From the NCBI GenBank assembly GCA_951812665.1, contig CATOST010000021.1, positions 179,591 to 243,590 of the forward strand: a stretch of 64,000 nt of DNA. Direction: 5' to 3'. Shown here piece by piece: positions 52,440-61,593 of the stretch (the first letter of the stretch is position 1; each line of letters begins with the position of its first letter). This DNA is from an uncultured Acidobacteriota bacterium. GTDB lineage: Bacteria; Acidobacteriota; UBA6911; RPQK01; JAJDTT01. Below the pieces are notes generated by a model. It ran no database searches, was not told where the DNA came from, and saw nothing but the letters and a program-made list of their open reading frames with translations. The position numbers and the translations under genes are program-made.

Positions 52440-53891
52440 ATGAACAGCCACCAACAGATGCTGAAAGCCATCACCCGCCGTCACTTCTTCTTCCGGGGAG
52501 GGATGAGCATCGGGTCCGTCGCTCTGGCCGGGCTGATGGACGACCGGCTCTTTGCGGCTCCCGCCCTCGACGCCCGGCATCCCATGGCTCCCAAGGCGGG
52601 GCACTTCGAACCCAAGGCCAAGAACATCATCTTCCTGTTCATGTCGGGCGGTCCGTCTCAGCTCGATATGTTCGAGAACAAGCCGCGGCTCACGGCCTTG
52701 GATGGACAGAACGTCCCGGAGGGAACTCTGGACGGCAAACGGTTCGCTTTCCTGCGAGGGACGCCTCAGGCATTGGCCTCTCCCTACTCCTATGATCGAT
52801 ACGGCGAGTCCGGAGCCGAACTCTCTGAGCTGTTGCCCCACTTGGGCGAGGTCGTGGACGACATCACCATCGTCAAGTCGGTCCACGCCGAGCAGTTCAA
52901 CCACGCACCGGCACAGCTTTTCATGAACACGGGCCACCATCTCATCGGACGGCCCAGCATGGGGTCGTGGTTGACCTACGGGCTGGGCAGCGAGAACCGC
53001 GACCTGCCCGGCTTCGTGGTCCTCCAATCAGGTCCGGTGCAGGTCTTTGCCGGCAATTCGTGCTGGGGTCCCGCCTTCCTTCCCACCGTCTATCAGGGAG
53101 TGCAGTTCCGGGCCCAGGGCGATCCGGTGCTGTTTCTGTCCGACCCCGAATGGATGAACCGAAAGGCGCGCCGCCGGTCGCTCGACGCTTTGAAACAGAT
53201 CAACCAACGGCAATACCAGGCAGTGGGCGATCCGGAGATCCTGACCCGCATCGCCTCCTACGAATTGGCCTACCGGATGCAGACCAGCGTCCCCGAACTG
53301 ATGGACATCAGCGATGAGCCCCAGCACATCCACCGTCTCTACGGGACCGAGCCCGGAAAGGAGTCCTTCGCCAACAACTGCCTCCTGGCCCGGCGCCTGG
53401 TGGAACGGGGCGTCCGTTTCGTCCAGCTCTATCACCACGGGTGGGACCACCACGGACTGATCGCGCAGGGGTCCATCATTCACAAAGAGGGCTTGCAGAC
53501 CCGCTGCCGGGAAACCGACCAGGCATCGGCCGCTCTGATCAAGGACTTGAAGGACCGGGGCCTGCTGGAGGACACACTGGTGATCTGGGGCGGCGAGTTC
53601 GGCCGGACTCCCATGAACGAGCATCCCGGAAAGTATCCGGGACGGGACCACCATCCGTACGCCTTCACCATGTGGCTGGCCGGCGGCGGCACCAAGCCGG
53701 GAATCACCATCGGGAAGACGGACGAACTGGGCTACGACATCGTGGAAGACCCCATCCACATGCACGATATGCACGCCACCATCCTGCATCTGCTGGGTCT
53801 GGACCACACGAGGCTTGTCTACAAGTTCCAGGGACGCCAATTCCGCCTCACCGACGTGGGCGGACACGTGGTGGACAAGTTGCTCGCATAG
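52440..53891 (+). CDS. DUF1501 family protein, Tat-exported, third intact copy
   Basis: A 483-residue protein with a Tat-like leader ([20 protein letters not shown]). Metal-site-like motifs are [31 protein letters not shown] and [24 protein letters not shown] replaces the SGEFGRTP of the other copies, and WDHH replaces WDQH, so the site differs from that of the tandem copies and it may act on another substrate. Co-transcribed with the PSD1 gene 19 bp upstream. A dense hairpin cluster follows the stop codon. Confidence 0.92.
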   Translation: MNSHQQMLKAITRRHFFFRGGMSIGSVALAGLMDDRLFAAPALDARHPMAPKAGHFEPKAKNIIFLFMSGGPSQLDMFENKPRLTALDGQNVPEGTLDGKRFAFLRGTPQALASPYSYDRYGESGAELSELLPHLGEVVDDITIVKSVHAEQFNHAPAQLFMNTGHHLIGRPSMGSWLTYGLGSENRDLPGFVVLQSGPVQVFAGNSCWGPAFLPTVYQGVQFRAQGDPVLFLSDPEWMNRKARRRSLDALKQINQRQYQAVGDPEILTRIASYELAYRMQTSVPELMDISDEPQHIHRLYGTEPGKESFANNCLLARRLVERGVRFVQLYHHGWDHHGLIAQGSIIHKEGLQTRCRETDQASAALIKDLKDRGLLEDTLVIWGGEFGRTPMNEHPGKYPGRDHHPYAFTMWLAGGGTKPGITIGKTDELGYDIVEDPIHMHDMHATILHLLGLDHTRLVYKFQGRQFRLTDVGGHVVDKLLA

Positions 53892-53895
53892 GAGC

Positions 53896-54078
53896 GGCGG
53901 CTTTCTTGCCGCCGAATGGGAGCGGCGACTTTCCTGTCGCCGATTAGGGGGGTTAGGGGGGACGATTAGTCCCCCCTCCTCTCCGTCCTGTTCAATCCGG
54001 AGTGGGCGGCAAGAAAGCCGCCCGTCCCAGTGGGCGACAGGAAAGTCGCCCCTCCAGTGGGCGGCAAGAAAGCCGCCC
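53896..54078. repeat. Cluster of six hairpins between convergent genes
   Basis: In order: CGGCGGC-TTTCTT-GCCGCCG (53896-53915), CGGCGAC-TTTCCT-GTCGCCG (53924-53943), GGGGGGAC-GATTA-GTCCCCCC (53957-53977), GGGCGGC-AAGAAA-GCCGCCC (54004-54023), GGGCGAC-AGGAAA-GTCGCCC (54032-54051) and GGGCGGC-AAGAAA-GCCGCCC (54059-54078). All stems are perfect. The first two and the last three are in opposite orientation, matching the convergent genes on either side, so each set could serve the transcript reading into it. Confidence 0.85.
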
Positions 54079-54081
54079 CTC

Positions 54082-56859
54082 CTACCGGCAGAGCCGATCC
54101 AGCTTGCGCTTGGCCTTTTCGCCCCAGCCGGCATGGCTGTCGGCGACCCGGCCCTCCTCGTCCACCAGGATCGAGAAGGGGACGAACCTTTCGTCTCCGG
54201 CGAAGATCTTCTTGAGGGACTCCTGCTCCAGCAGATAGATCGGGTACGACACTCCCAGGCCGCGCGCATACGATTCCACGTCGGCGAGGGGAACCCCCTG
54301 GTCCAGACTGAGACCGATCACCTGGATCCCGTTCTCTTCCAGTTTGGTCTTGGCCGCTTCCAATTCAGGCATCTCCCGCCGGCAGGGCCCGCACCAGGTG
54401 GCCCAGAGATTCACCAGGTAGGACGTTCCCTTTTCCAGCGGAAGCGAGATCTCCTCCCCGTCAGGAAGCGTCTTCAGCGCCAATTCAGGCATGGGTAGGC
54501 CCCGTTTGATCTGTAGCTTGCTCCAGAGGACCTGTTCCTCCTCCAGGGGATCGGGTAGAGAGGCCGACGGCAGGGACAGGGTCTGGTAGTCGGGTTCCTC
54601 CTCCACCAGCTTCAAGGAGACGCCGGCGGGAATGGGACCGAGCCGCTGGCGGACACCGGAAGGCCATGTGACTTCCATCCATTCAGCCTCCCGGGATTCC
54701 CCCAGACCGAACAGGAGCCGGCGGTCGGGCTGAGCCATGAAACCGCTGCCTCCCGAGAGAATCCGGGTCTGAACACCCAGCGGAGTCTTTACCCGAACCT
54801 GGGCGCCGAAGGCATCCTTACCGCTCTTCGTGCCCTCCAGCTCGACCCGGATGAAGCCCTTGTCCTGGCCCACGTTGTTCCGGAACAGCAGATGTCCTTC
54901 CCCCTGGATGGTGGTGAGAAAAATGTCCAGGTCGCCGTCGTTGTCCAGGTCGACGGTGACGGCCGAACGACCGTCGGAGATGGAGTCGATGCCCGAGACC
55001 CCTGAGATGTCCTGGAACCGGGTCCCCTCCCGATTCAGGAAAAGGGCGTCCCGTTCGAATCCACTGAAGGACAGTCCCTCTTCGAAGAGCAGAGCCATGT
55101 GGTTCTTCTGGTAGTCCTGGTTGCCGGCCTTCTCGTCGCCGACCGTGGACGCCACGACGTGGCGCCAGAAGAAGCTTCATGTGTCCTTCATGGACTTGCC
55201 GCTGATGAACCCGTTGGGAGAGTAAAGGTCCTCCCAACCATCGTTGTCGAAGTCCACGAAGACTCCGCCCCAGGCCCATCCGGCGACGAACGGTCCGAAC
55301 TTCGCGCTCACGTCGCGGAAACCACCCTCGTCCACGCCTTCGAACAGAGTATTTCCGGCTGCCAGCTTCTTGAGTCCGCTTCGGTCTCCCCTGCCCTGCG
55401 GAAACAGCCGGTCCAGGATCCGGTTCCCGGCCGTCGAGGACATGTTGGTAACGTAGAGATCGATCCGCCCGTCGTTGTTGAAATCCCCGAAGGAGACGCC
55501 CATTCCGTTGCCGGGGTCCAGCAGGCCCATGCCGGCGGCCCGGTCCTCGAACCGGTCCCCCAGGTTGACGTAGTAGCCGTTCTCGCCGAAGTCGTTGGCC
55601 ACGTAGAGATCCAGCCGTCCGTCTCCGTTGATGTCGGCGAACTGGGCGGCATAGCTCCAGCGCTGGTCACGGACACCCCACTCGGCTCCCGATTCGCGGA
55701 AACTCCCATTGCCTTGATTCAGAAAGAGCAGGTTCGGAGTCCCGTTGGAGGCGCGGCGCCAGGAATCGGGCATGATCCGGCCGTAGCGGTTGTAGGAGGC
55801 GACGTAGACATCGGTCCAGCCGTCCTTGTTCACGTCACCGGCGGTGGCGCTGAACCCGATGGCGTTCACCGCTATGCCGACTTCTTGCGAGATGTCGAAG
55901 AAGAGCAGCTTTCCGGAGGGGATCAGACGGTTCTCGAACAGCATCTGCTCTCCCACCGAGGCGATGAAGATGTCCAGGTCTCCATCGTTGTCGTAGTCGA
56001 GGAGGAGAGGGGCCGTTCCAGGAGGCGTTATCGAGATTCCCACGCTGTCGGCCACGTCTTGAAACCGGCCACCCTGGTTCAGGTACAGGTAGTTCCGATT
56101 GATGCCCGTGACCACCAAGTCCTGCAGCCCGTCCCGGTCCAGATCTCCCGCGGCGGCGCCGTGATAGACGAAATCGTCGTTTCCCGGCTCCCCGTATCGG
56201 GGCAGCGAAATGGAGACGCCCGCCGGAATGCAGACCTCGGAGAAGAGGTCCGCAGCCGCCCGCATGGTCCTGACCTCGTCCACCCGGAATTCGGAGATTT
56301 GCCAGTTTTCTTCCCCAGTTTGGACCGCGACCAGACGCCCCGTTCCCTTCACCCAGAATCGATGGTTCTTGCCGTCACGTCCGATCAGGAAGAATTTGAG
56401 GTCCCCCTTGCCCTCGACTCTCCCCTTCCGTTGGCTGAAGCGGGCCCCCTTGACCTGGAATCGGGCATCCTCCACGGAGGAGAAAGTTCCCAGAAGCTTG
56501 TCCCAGCTCTTGATCAGTTCAGTCCGGGGCATCTTCTTCGGACGCTTCCGTGCAATTCGGGGCGCGGCCGTCGAGATCCACTTGAACTCCGTAGCCGGAG
56601 CGCCGGAAAGAGACGGCCACGGCGTCACCCTGGCCGGCGACACGAAGAACTTGCCGATCCGAACCATGTCCCGCTCCCGGACCGTCACCGAGAATTCCAG
56701 AAGGGAGTTGGCCAGAGATTCGGAGCGCTCCTCGACCTGCTTCAGTTCGGCTTTGTCCAACTCGGTCTTCCCTGCGGCGGAGGGGGAGGCAAGAAGGCTC
56801 AGCGTGAGAACAGTGGCGATCCAACCCCCGAGGCTGAATGCCGAGGGGATGAACTGCAT
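54082..56859 (-). CDS. CRTAC1-TlpA fusion protein with in-frame TGA (candidate selenoprotein)
   Basis: Read through one TGA this is a 925-residue protein. Start ATG 56859 opens a signal peptide (FIPSAFSLGGWIATVLTLSL). About 30-215 is a SnoaL/NTF2-like region, about 220-640 carries VCBS/FG-GAP calcium loops (DYDNDGDLDIF, DFDNDGWEDLY), about 660-745 is an ASPIC/UnbV domain, and about 785-925 is a TlpA/ResA-like thioredoxin with WCGPC (C823, C826). The TGA (55177-55179, codon 561) lies in KDT-TGA-SFFWRHVV, in the middle of the propeller region, and the same frame runs intact for 364 more codons. As two separate genes the downstream half would lack a signal peptide and begin mid-domain. Either the TGA is selenocysteine or it is a recent nonsense mutation. 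No selenocysteine machinery genes are in the window. Confidence 0.7.
55148..55179 (-). promoter_or_regulatory. TGA codon followed by SECIS-like hairpin
   Basis: On the coding strand TGA (55179-55177) is followed by a 10-nt spacer, then GGCGCCAC, loop GTC, GTGGCGTC: an 8-bp stem with one G-U pair. The loop begins 18 nt after TGA, has 3 nt and starts with GU. Published bacterial SECIS models ask for a loop 16-37 nt after UGA with G in the first two loop positions. The stretch is also coding (WRHVVAS), so chance pairing is possible. Confidence 0.45.
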
Positions 56860-57001
56860 GGATTTCTGCCGTGAATTGCGCTTCAAATCGATCCTGCCCT
56901 CGTTACGAAAGTCGCCATTATATCCGAAACTCGAAACGAGATTATGAGCAGGCGCCTTCCGGAGCAACTGTGTTTCAAGTTGCCCTATTCGAAGGTGGTA
57001 C

Positions 57002-57033
57002 CATGCCCAGAGAGTTTATGGAGGCTGGGCATG
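57002..57033 (+). promoter_or_regulatory. Inverted repeat covering the DUF2442 start codon
   Basis: CATGCCCAG (57002-57010) and CTGGGCATG (57025-57033) are perfect 9-bp arms around a 14-nt spacer that holds the GGAGG ribosome site. The right arm contains the ATG. The RNA hairpin would hide the start codon and expose GGAGG in the loop; alternatively the DNA palindrome could be an autoregulatory operator. Confidence 0.55.
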
Positions 57034-57369
57034 ACTACTTCGACGGTTGAATTGGAAGTGCCGGGAGCCACGAGGATCACAGTGACAGATGATCTGCTGA
57101 CGGCCGAGCTGGCTGACGGACGAATAATTTCGGTTCCGCTGGCTTGGTATCCAAGGCTTGCCCATGCGACTGAGGACGAACGAAATAACTGGGAGCTGTA
57201 CGCCGGCAGCCAGCACATTCATTGGGAGGACCTCGACGAGGACATCAGCGTGGAGGGTCTGCTCGCCGGTCGCCGGTCCCGAGAGAGTCAGGCATCCCTC
57301 AAGCGGTGGCTTGAAGCCAGACTGGCGGGGCGCGGCACTACGTTCCACGAACTCCGGCGCGAAGGCTGA
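57031..57369 (+). CDS. DUF2442 domain protein (possible antitoxin-like partner)
   Basis: A 112-residue protein. ATG 57031 is preferred because GGAGG lies 5-9 bp upstream and the DUF2442 domain starts soon after; the frame stays open upstream. Residues about 14-85 match the family: VTDDLLTAELADGRIISVPL, then AWYPRLAHATEDERNNW and HIHWEDLDEDISVEGLLAG. DUF2442 often follows a DUF4160 protein and the pair has been proposed as toxin-antitoxin-like, but no DUF4160 gene is seen next to it. The start codon is inside an inverted repeat. Confidence 0.88.
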   Translation: MTTSTVELEVPGATRITVTDDLLTAELADGRIISVPLAWYPRLAHATEDERNNWELYAGSQHIHWEDLDEDISVEGLLAGRRSRESQASLKRWLEARLAGRGTTFHELRREG

Positions 57370-57464
57370 ACGTTTTGTGGTGAGAGCCGTCACGAGATTG
57401 GAAGAAAAGTTGCGATCGTAGCTCCGCCTTCGTTCGCCCGGCCTGTCGATGGTTACTTGGTCTC

Positions 57465-58136
57465 ATGAGCCACTCCGTTCGCCGGCACCTGCATCTCGAC
57501 ATCGATGAATACGACGAGATCATCCGGCAGTTCATTCCCGGCTACGATCGAATGCTGGAGCAGGTTGCCCGGGCGGTCGCCTTCAGCCAGCCCAAGAAGG
57601 TGCTCGACTTGGGCGCCGGAACTGGGGCTCTTTCCGAGGCGATCCTGGAGAAGTGCGGCCAGTGCGTCGTCGAGTTGATCGACGTCGACGACGAAATGTT
57701 GGTCTGCGCCCAAATGCGACTGCACCGGTTCGGCGAGCGAGTAGGCCTGAGAAGGCAATCATTCCATGACGCCCTTCCCCGTTGCGACGCCGTTGCCGCC
57801 TCTTTGGCGTTGCATCACGTACCGGATCTGAACTCCAAAGCCCAACTCTATCAACGGGTCCACAAGGTGCTGACTCCGGGAGGCATGTTCGTCAACGGCG
57901 ACGCGACCATGCCGGACGATGCCTCTCGCAAAGCTGCGGACTTCGCGGCTTGGGCGGCGCACATGGTCTCGCGCGGGATCCCTGAAGAGCGCGCCTACCG
58001 GCACTTCGACGAATGGTCGGATGAAGACACGTATTTCCCACTGGAACGGGAGCTGGAGGCGATGACCCGGGCGGGCTTCGACGCCATGCGCATTTGGAGC
58101 CAAACTCCGATTTCGGTGCTGGTCGGCCGCAAGTGA
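57465..58136 (+). CDS. Class I SAM-dependent methyltransferase
   Basis: A 223-residue cytoplasmic protein. Motif I KKVLDLGAGTGALSEAIL (about 44-61) binds S-adenosylmethionine, the acidic motif II is VELIDVDDEML (about 70-80), and post-motif segments DAVAASLALHHVPD and VLTPGGMFVNGD follow. HLDIDEYDEIIRQFIPGYDRML upstream of motif I is like the UbiE/COQ5-type small-molecule methyltransferases. The substrate is unknown. It lies 95 bp after DUF2442 on the same strand. Confidence 0.88.
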   Translation: MSHSVRRHLHLDIDEYDEIIRQFIPGYDRMLEQVARAVAFSQPKKVLDLGAGTGALSEAILEKCGQCVVELIDVDDEMLVCAQMRLHRFGERVGLRRQSFHDALPRCDAVAASLALHHVPDLNSKAQLYQRVHKVLTPGGMFVNGDATMPDDASRKAADFAAWAAHMVSRGIPEERAYRHFDEWSDEDTYFPLERELEAMTRAGFDAMRIWSQTPISVLVGRK

Positions 58137-58210
58137 TACAGCGCCTGAATCTCTCGGTCAGGTCGGGATTTCCTGACGGTCAATCGAAAGCATCGTCCGG
58201 CAGGCCATAG

Positions 58211-58368
58211 GAGTCCGTGGTGAAAGTCTCGCGAGCACCGAGACCGTTCCTGCGCCCGCCGGACAAGGCGCGATTCGGGTGCATACCGGGAGTATGTGAG
58301 CCGATAGCAACGCCGTCCGCCGGGATGCAGGGACGGTCGAATGCCGTGACGACTTTTGCCACGGGCTG
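58211..58368. mobile_element. 158-bp MITE, copy A (intergenic)
   Basis: The ends are AGTCCGTGGTGAAAGTC (58212-58228) and GACTTTTGCCACGGGCTG (58351-58368), imperfect inverse repeats. ATAG flanks both sides (58207-58210 and 58369-58372), a 4-bp target duplication. It is about 90% identical over its whole length to copy B at 61.7 kb. Its right terminus is identical (inverted) to the left end of the IS1182-like remnant at 25232. It fills half of the 321-bp gap between the methyltransferase and DUF2339 genes; no gene is seen in the rest of that gap. Confidence 0.9.
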
Positions 58369-58457
58369 ATAGATCACCGTCGGGTTTCGATACTGCAGGT
58401 CCCATCTCTTCGGCGCGTATTCTTTCGCCTCCAGGTCCGTCCAGGACTGTCAGATCT

Positions 58458-61334
58458 CTAGTCATTTTTCGATTCCGCGTCTTTGGGCGGCAACGGTGAG
58501 AAGTAGCCGACGACGAGGATGAGACCGCCCACGACAATGAAGGACACGATCCGCGTCAGCGTGCCGGTATCGGCGAGGTCGAACAAGAGCAGCTTGATCA
58601 CGGTCACCACGAGCAGGGCGGCGCCGACTTGCCAGGCGGGACGCCGCCTCACCCGGGTTGCAAGGAGCATGATGACCAGGGCAACGGTCGTCCAGACGAT
58701 AGACAAGATGACCTGAAACACCCCGGAGGAAAGGAGCGCGCGGGCCTCGAACGGCAACTCGAGGAAGCGGCAGGCCGTGCGGGCGAGAGCCCCGTTCAGC
58801 GCCACGAACGAAATGAATCCGAGAGTCGGCCACCGTATCGCGCTTATCCTCCTGCCGGCGTCCACCCTGGACCACTGGAACAGTACACCCAGGGAGAACA
58901 ACTGTACGAACTCGACAGGATTCAGGAGCGGAATATAGCTCTGCGGATGGGAAGCACTCGCATGGAAGCTGGCAACCAGCATCCAGACCGAGACGGTGAT
59001 CACCAGGGGGAGTTGCCCGACGTCGAGATAGATCTGCCGAAAGCTTTCGATCGGCCAGGAAAGAAAAGTCCGAAACGTCATCAGCGCACAGAGGAAAACA
59101 GCTGGAACCAGGGCCCACATCACGAACGGCCACCTTGGATCGTCAGAGGCGATCTGCCCGCTGATCCACACGGATTCCCGCCAAACCAGAAACACGCCGA
59201 GCCACAGCGTGCCGCAGTGGACCCAGGGCGCCGCTCTTGACCAGTCGGTCTCGCAACGCCACAGCAGCCAATACTGAACCAGGAACGCGGCCGGCCAAGC
59301 GAGGGCGCCCCAGCCGACGAGCGGATGGGAGGTCGTGAAGATCCAGTCGATGGTCAGGAGGACCATCGCTGGCAGCAGGAGCAATGGCGGGTACGCCAAG
59401 TCCTTCCAGTCGAGCCGGGTCCGCAGCAGGGCGAATACTGCGGAGCTGATGGCGACAAACCCGAGATTTGCACAATCCTGGTCGAGCGAAGACAGATGCC
59501 GTGAGATTTCGTTGACGCCGGTTCCGTACCACCAGAGCGATCCCCAAACTAGCGCCACAACCGGCACGAGACGAGAATCCGCGCCCGCCACCCGGCGTCG
59601 ACGCAGGCACCAGGCCGAAAACATGCCGGCCAACGTCACCGTCAGGTGCCCCATGTCCAAACCCGCCAGTGCACTCGATGAATGCCCGCTGATTGCAATA
59701 AGGCCCGCCAGGAACTGAATTCCCAGTCCCGACAACTGGAGTAAACGGCGATTTTGGCGCGTACTGATCCGGACGATGGCCGCGCCCGCAAGGGCCAGCG
59801 CGATGGAGACCCAGTGCGCGTCACCAGCGAGAGGGATTGCGAGTATCCCGAAGACGACCGACAGGGCGACGAACGAATCCACCAGCGGCCGCAATGAATC
59901 TCGACCGCGTCCGCTGACCAGGCCGGCCACGAAGGCGTAGAAAACGCAAAAGGCGAGAGCACTGAAGGCGGGACCGTATTCGAATCCGCTTGTGAGCCGA
60001 TACTGCAGGATGAAAGCCGCGAGCGGCACTCCGAAGACGAGGGTGCCATCGATGAACCCCGCAAGCCGCGGCGGATGGCGCCACGCATGCAGTATCGGAA
60101 CCGCGACGAAAATTGCCAGAAACAGCGCCAGGAACGGTTGAGTCGTGGAGAAATGCTGAGGTTGATAGTACGCAGCACCCCATAAGGCGCCGACGAGGAA
60201 CGTGAACACGAACCCCAGCAGGCTCAGAAGGCGCCAGGCGCGGAACCATGCCACGGCCACGATTCCGACGTCGAGAACGGCATAGTAGGAAAAGAGAGCC
60301 ACGTGGCTGGCGTCGCGGGTGACCAGGACCGGACCCAGGAATCCTCCCAGGGAAGACAATAAAGCCAGACTCGGCGCCTCCTGCCTCAAGGCCAGAGCTC
60401 CGGTGACCGCGACCAGCAGGATCATGGCGGACAACCCGGCCGCGGGACCGATCACGTCGTAAAAATTGACGGCCGCGAAGGCAGTGAGGTACGCGATGCC
60501 CGCGCCGCCGCCTTGCAGCGCAAGCGCATATTCCCGGCGCAAGTCCCGCAGGAGCCATCCAAGCGTCAGCAGGGCAACACCGGCCGCCGCGGCAACGCTC
60601 AAGCGGAACTGGATTGAGAACCAGCCCTGTTCGGCCGCGTAACTCAGGAAGAAAGCGAAGCCGAAGAAAAGGAGGATGACGCCGACCCGCGTGAGGGTGT
60701 TGCCGCCGAAGAGGAACGAATGCAGCGCATCGGTCCACGCCGGCTTGGCAGGATCCGGCTCCCGATCGGGATTGGCCACCCCCTCCGTTGCTTCCACCGG
60801 CCTCTTCGACGCCGCTGCTGCTGGCGAGCTCGGTTCCGCGACGGCGGACGGCGGGGACGAGGTCGATCCGGCGGCCAACTTCTCTTCCAAGGCGGTGATT
60901 CGAGCGGTCAGCGCCCGTATCCGCCGTTGAGCTCTATACCGCAACACTCCAAGGACGACTGGAACCACGGGAAAGGCGGCCAGAAGCAGCAAGGGGATCA
61001 GTAACCCTCCGAAGAAGATCATGAACAAACCGGCAACTAGAGCGATGGTCAGGATGGGGTGGTCACGGAAGCGAAAGGGGAGTCGTGGTTCGGTCCGTTC
61101 GGACCCGGCAGGACCGGGCTCCCAAGCGGACTCGTCCTCGGGAGACGAGGGCGTCTTGAAGGCAAGCGTGGTCGCCAGGCTGGTGGCGCGAGTGGCAAGC
61201 CGGTCTATCCGTCGCCGAGCTTTGTAGAGCGACCAACCAAGGACGGCAGTAACAAGAGTCAGGATCACCCCAGCCATGAGAAAGGCCACAAGGGCGATTA
61301 GAATGGTCCCGAACAACTCTTGGAAAAATTCCAC
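58458..61334 (-). CDS. DUF2339 multi-pass membrane protein
   Basis: A 958-residue integral membrane protein. An N-terminal helix (about 5-35), a basic helical linker, a second membrane pair (about 95-130), and a coiled-coil (ALTARITALEEKLAA) with a low-complexity Ser/Pro/Ala stretch come first. Then a long series of about 24 hydrophobic helices begins at FLFGGNTLTRVGVILLFFGFAF, the hallmark opening of DUF2339. The final helices end in PLPPKDAESKND. The function of the family is not known; it is widespread in Proteobacteria and Acidobacteriota and is thought to be related to envelope processes. It appears to be transcribed alone. Confidence 0.9.
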   Translation of the reverse strand: MEFFQELFGTILIALVAFLMAGVILTLVTAVLGWSLYKARRRIDRLATRATSLATTLAFKTPSSPEDESAWEPGPAGSERTEPRLPFRFRDHPILTIALVAGLFMIFFGGLLIPLLLLAAFPVVPVVLGVLRYRAQRRIRALTARITALEEKLAAGSTSSPPSAVAEPSSPAAAASKRPVEATEGVANPDREPDPAKPAWTDALHSFLFGGNTLTRVGVILLFFGFAFFLSYAAEQGWFSIQFRLSVAAAAGVALLTLGWLLRDLRREYALALQGGGAGIAYLTAFAAVNFYDVIGPAAGLSAMILLVAVTGALALRQEAPSLALLSSLGGFLGPVLVTRDASHVALFSYYAVLDVGIVAVAWFRAWRLLSLLGFVFTFLVGALWGAAYYQPQHFSTTQPFLALFLAIFVAVPILHAWRHPPRLAGFIDGTLVFGVPLAAFILQYRLTSGFEYGPAFSALAFCVFYAFVAGLVSGRGRDSLRPLVDSFVALSVVFGILAIPLAGDAHWVSIALALAGAAIVRISTRQNRRLLQLSGLGIQFLAGLIAISGHSSSALAGLDMGHLTVTLAGMFSAWCLRRRRVAGADSRLVPVVALVWGSLWWYGTGVNEISRHLSSLDQDCANLGFVAISSAVFALLRTRLDWKDLAYPPLLLLPAMVLLTIDWIFTTSHPLVGWGALAWPAAFLVQYWLLWRCETDWSRAAPWVHCGTLWLGVFLVWRESVWISGQIASDDPRWPFVMWALVPAVFLCALMTFRTFLSWPIESFRQIYLDVGQLPLVITVSVWMLVASFHASASHPQSYIPLLNPVEFVQLFSLGVLFQWSRVDAGRRISAIRWPTLGFISFVALNGALARTACRFLELPFEARALLSSGVFQVILSIVWTTVALVIMLLATRVRRRPAWQVGAALLVVTVIKLLLFDLADTGTLTRIVSFIVVGGLILVVGYFSPLPPKDAESKND

Positions 61335-61593
61335 TCCGTCAATAGTACTGCCGTAGCGTAAGGTGGGCCAACTTCGTCTGACCGTCGAAATCGCGGACGC
61401 CGGTGGAGTGGGCGAGCAGGATCAGTCGATTGCCGACCACGGTGCGGGGTATCAGGCAAAAAACCCGGTCGAAGCGGACGAAGAGTTCTCCTATCCTCGG
61501 CTTCGAGTCCTCTCTCCAGGTGGCTTGCTTCTTATTTCCTGTCATTCGGCTGATATAATGTCGCCACTTCCCCGGTCCAATCAGGAGTCTGCG

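Noticed and set aside
53896..54078. CRISPR array
   Set aside because: The repeats are short palindromes of changing sequence with no unique uniform spacers, and no cas genes are in the window.
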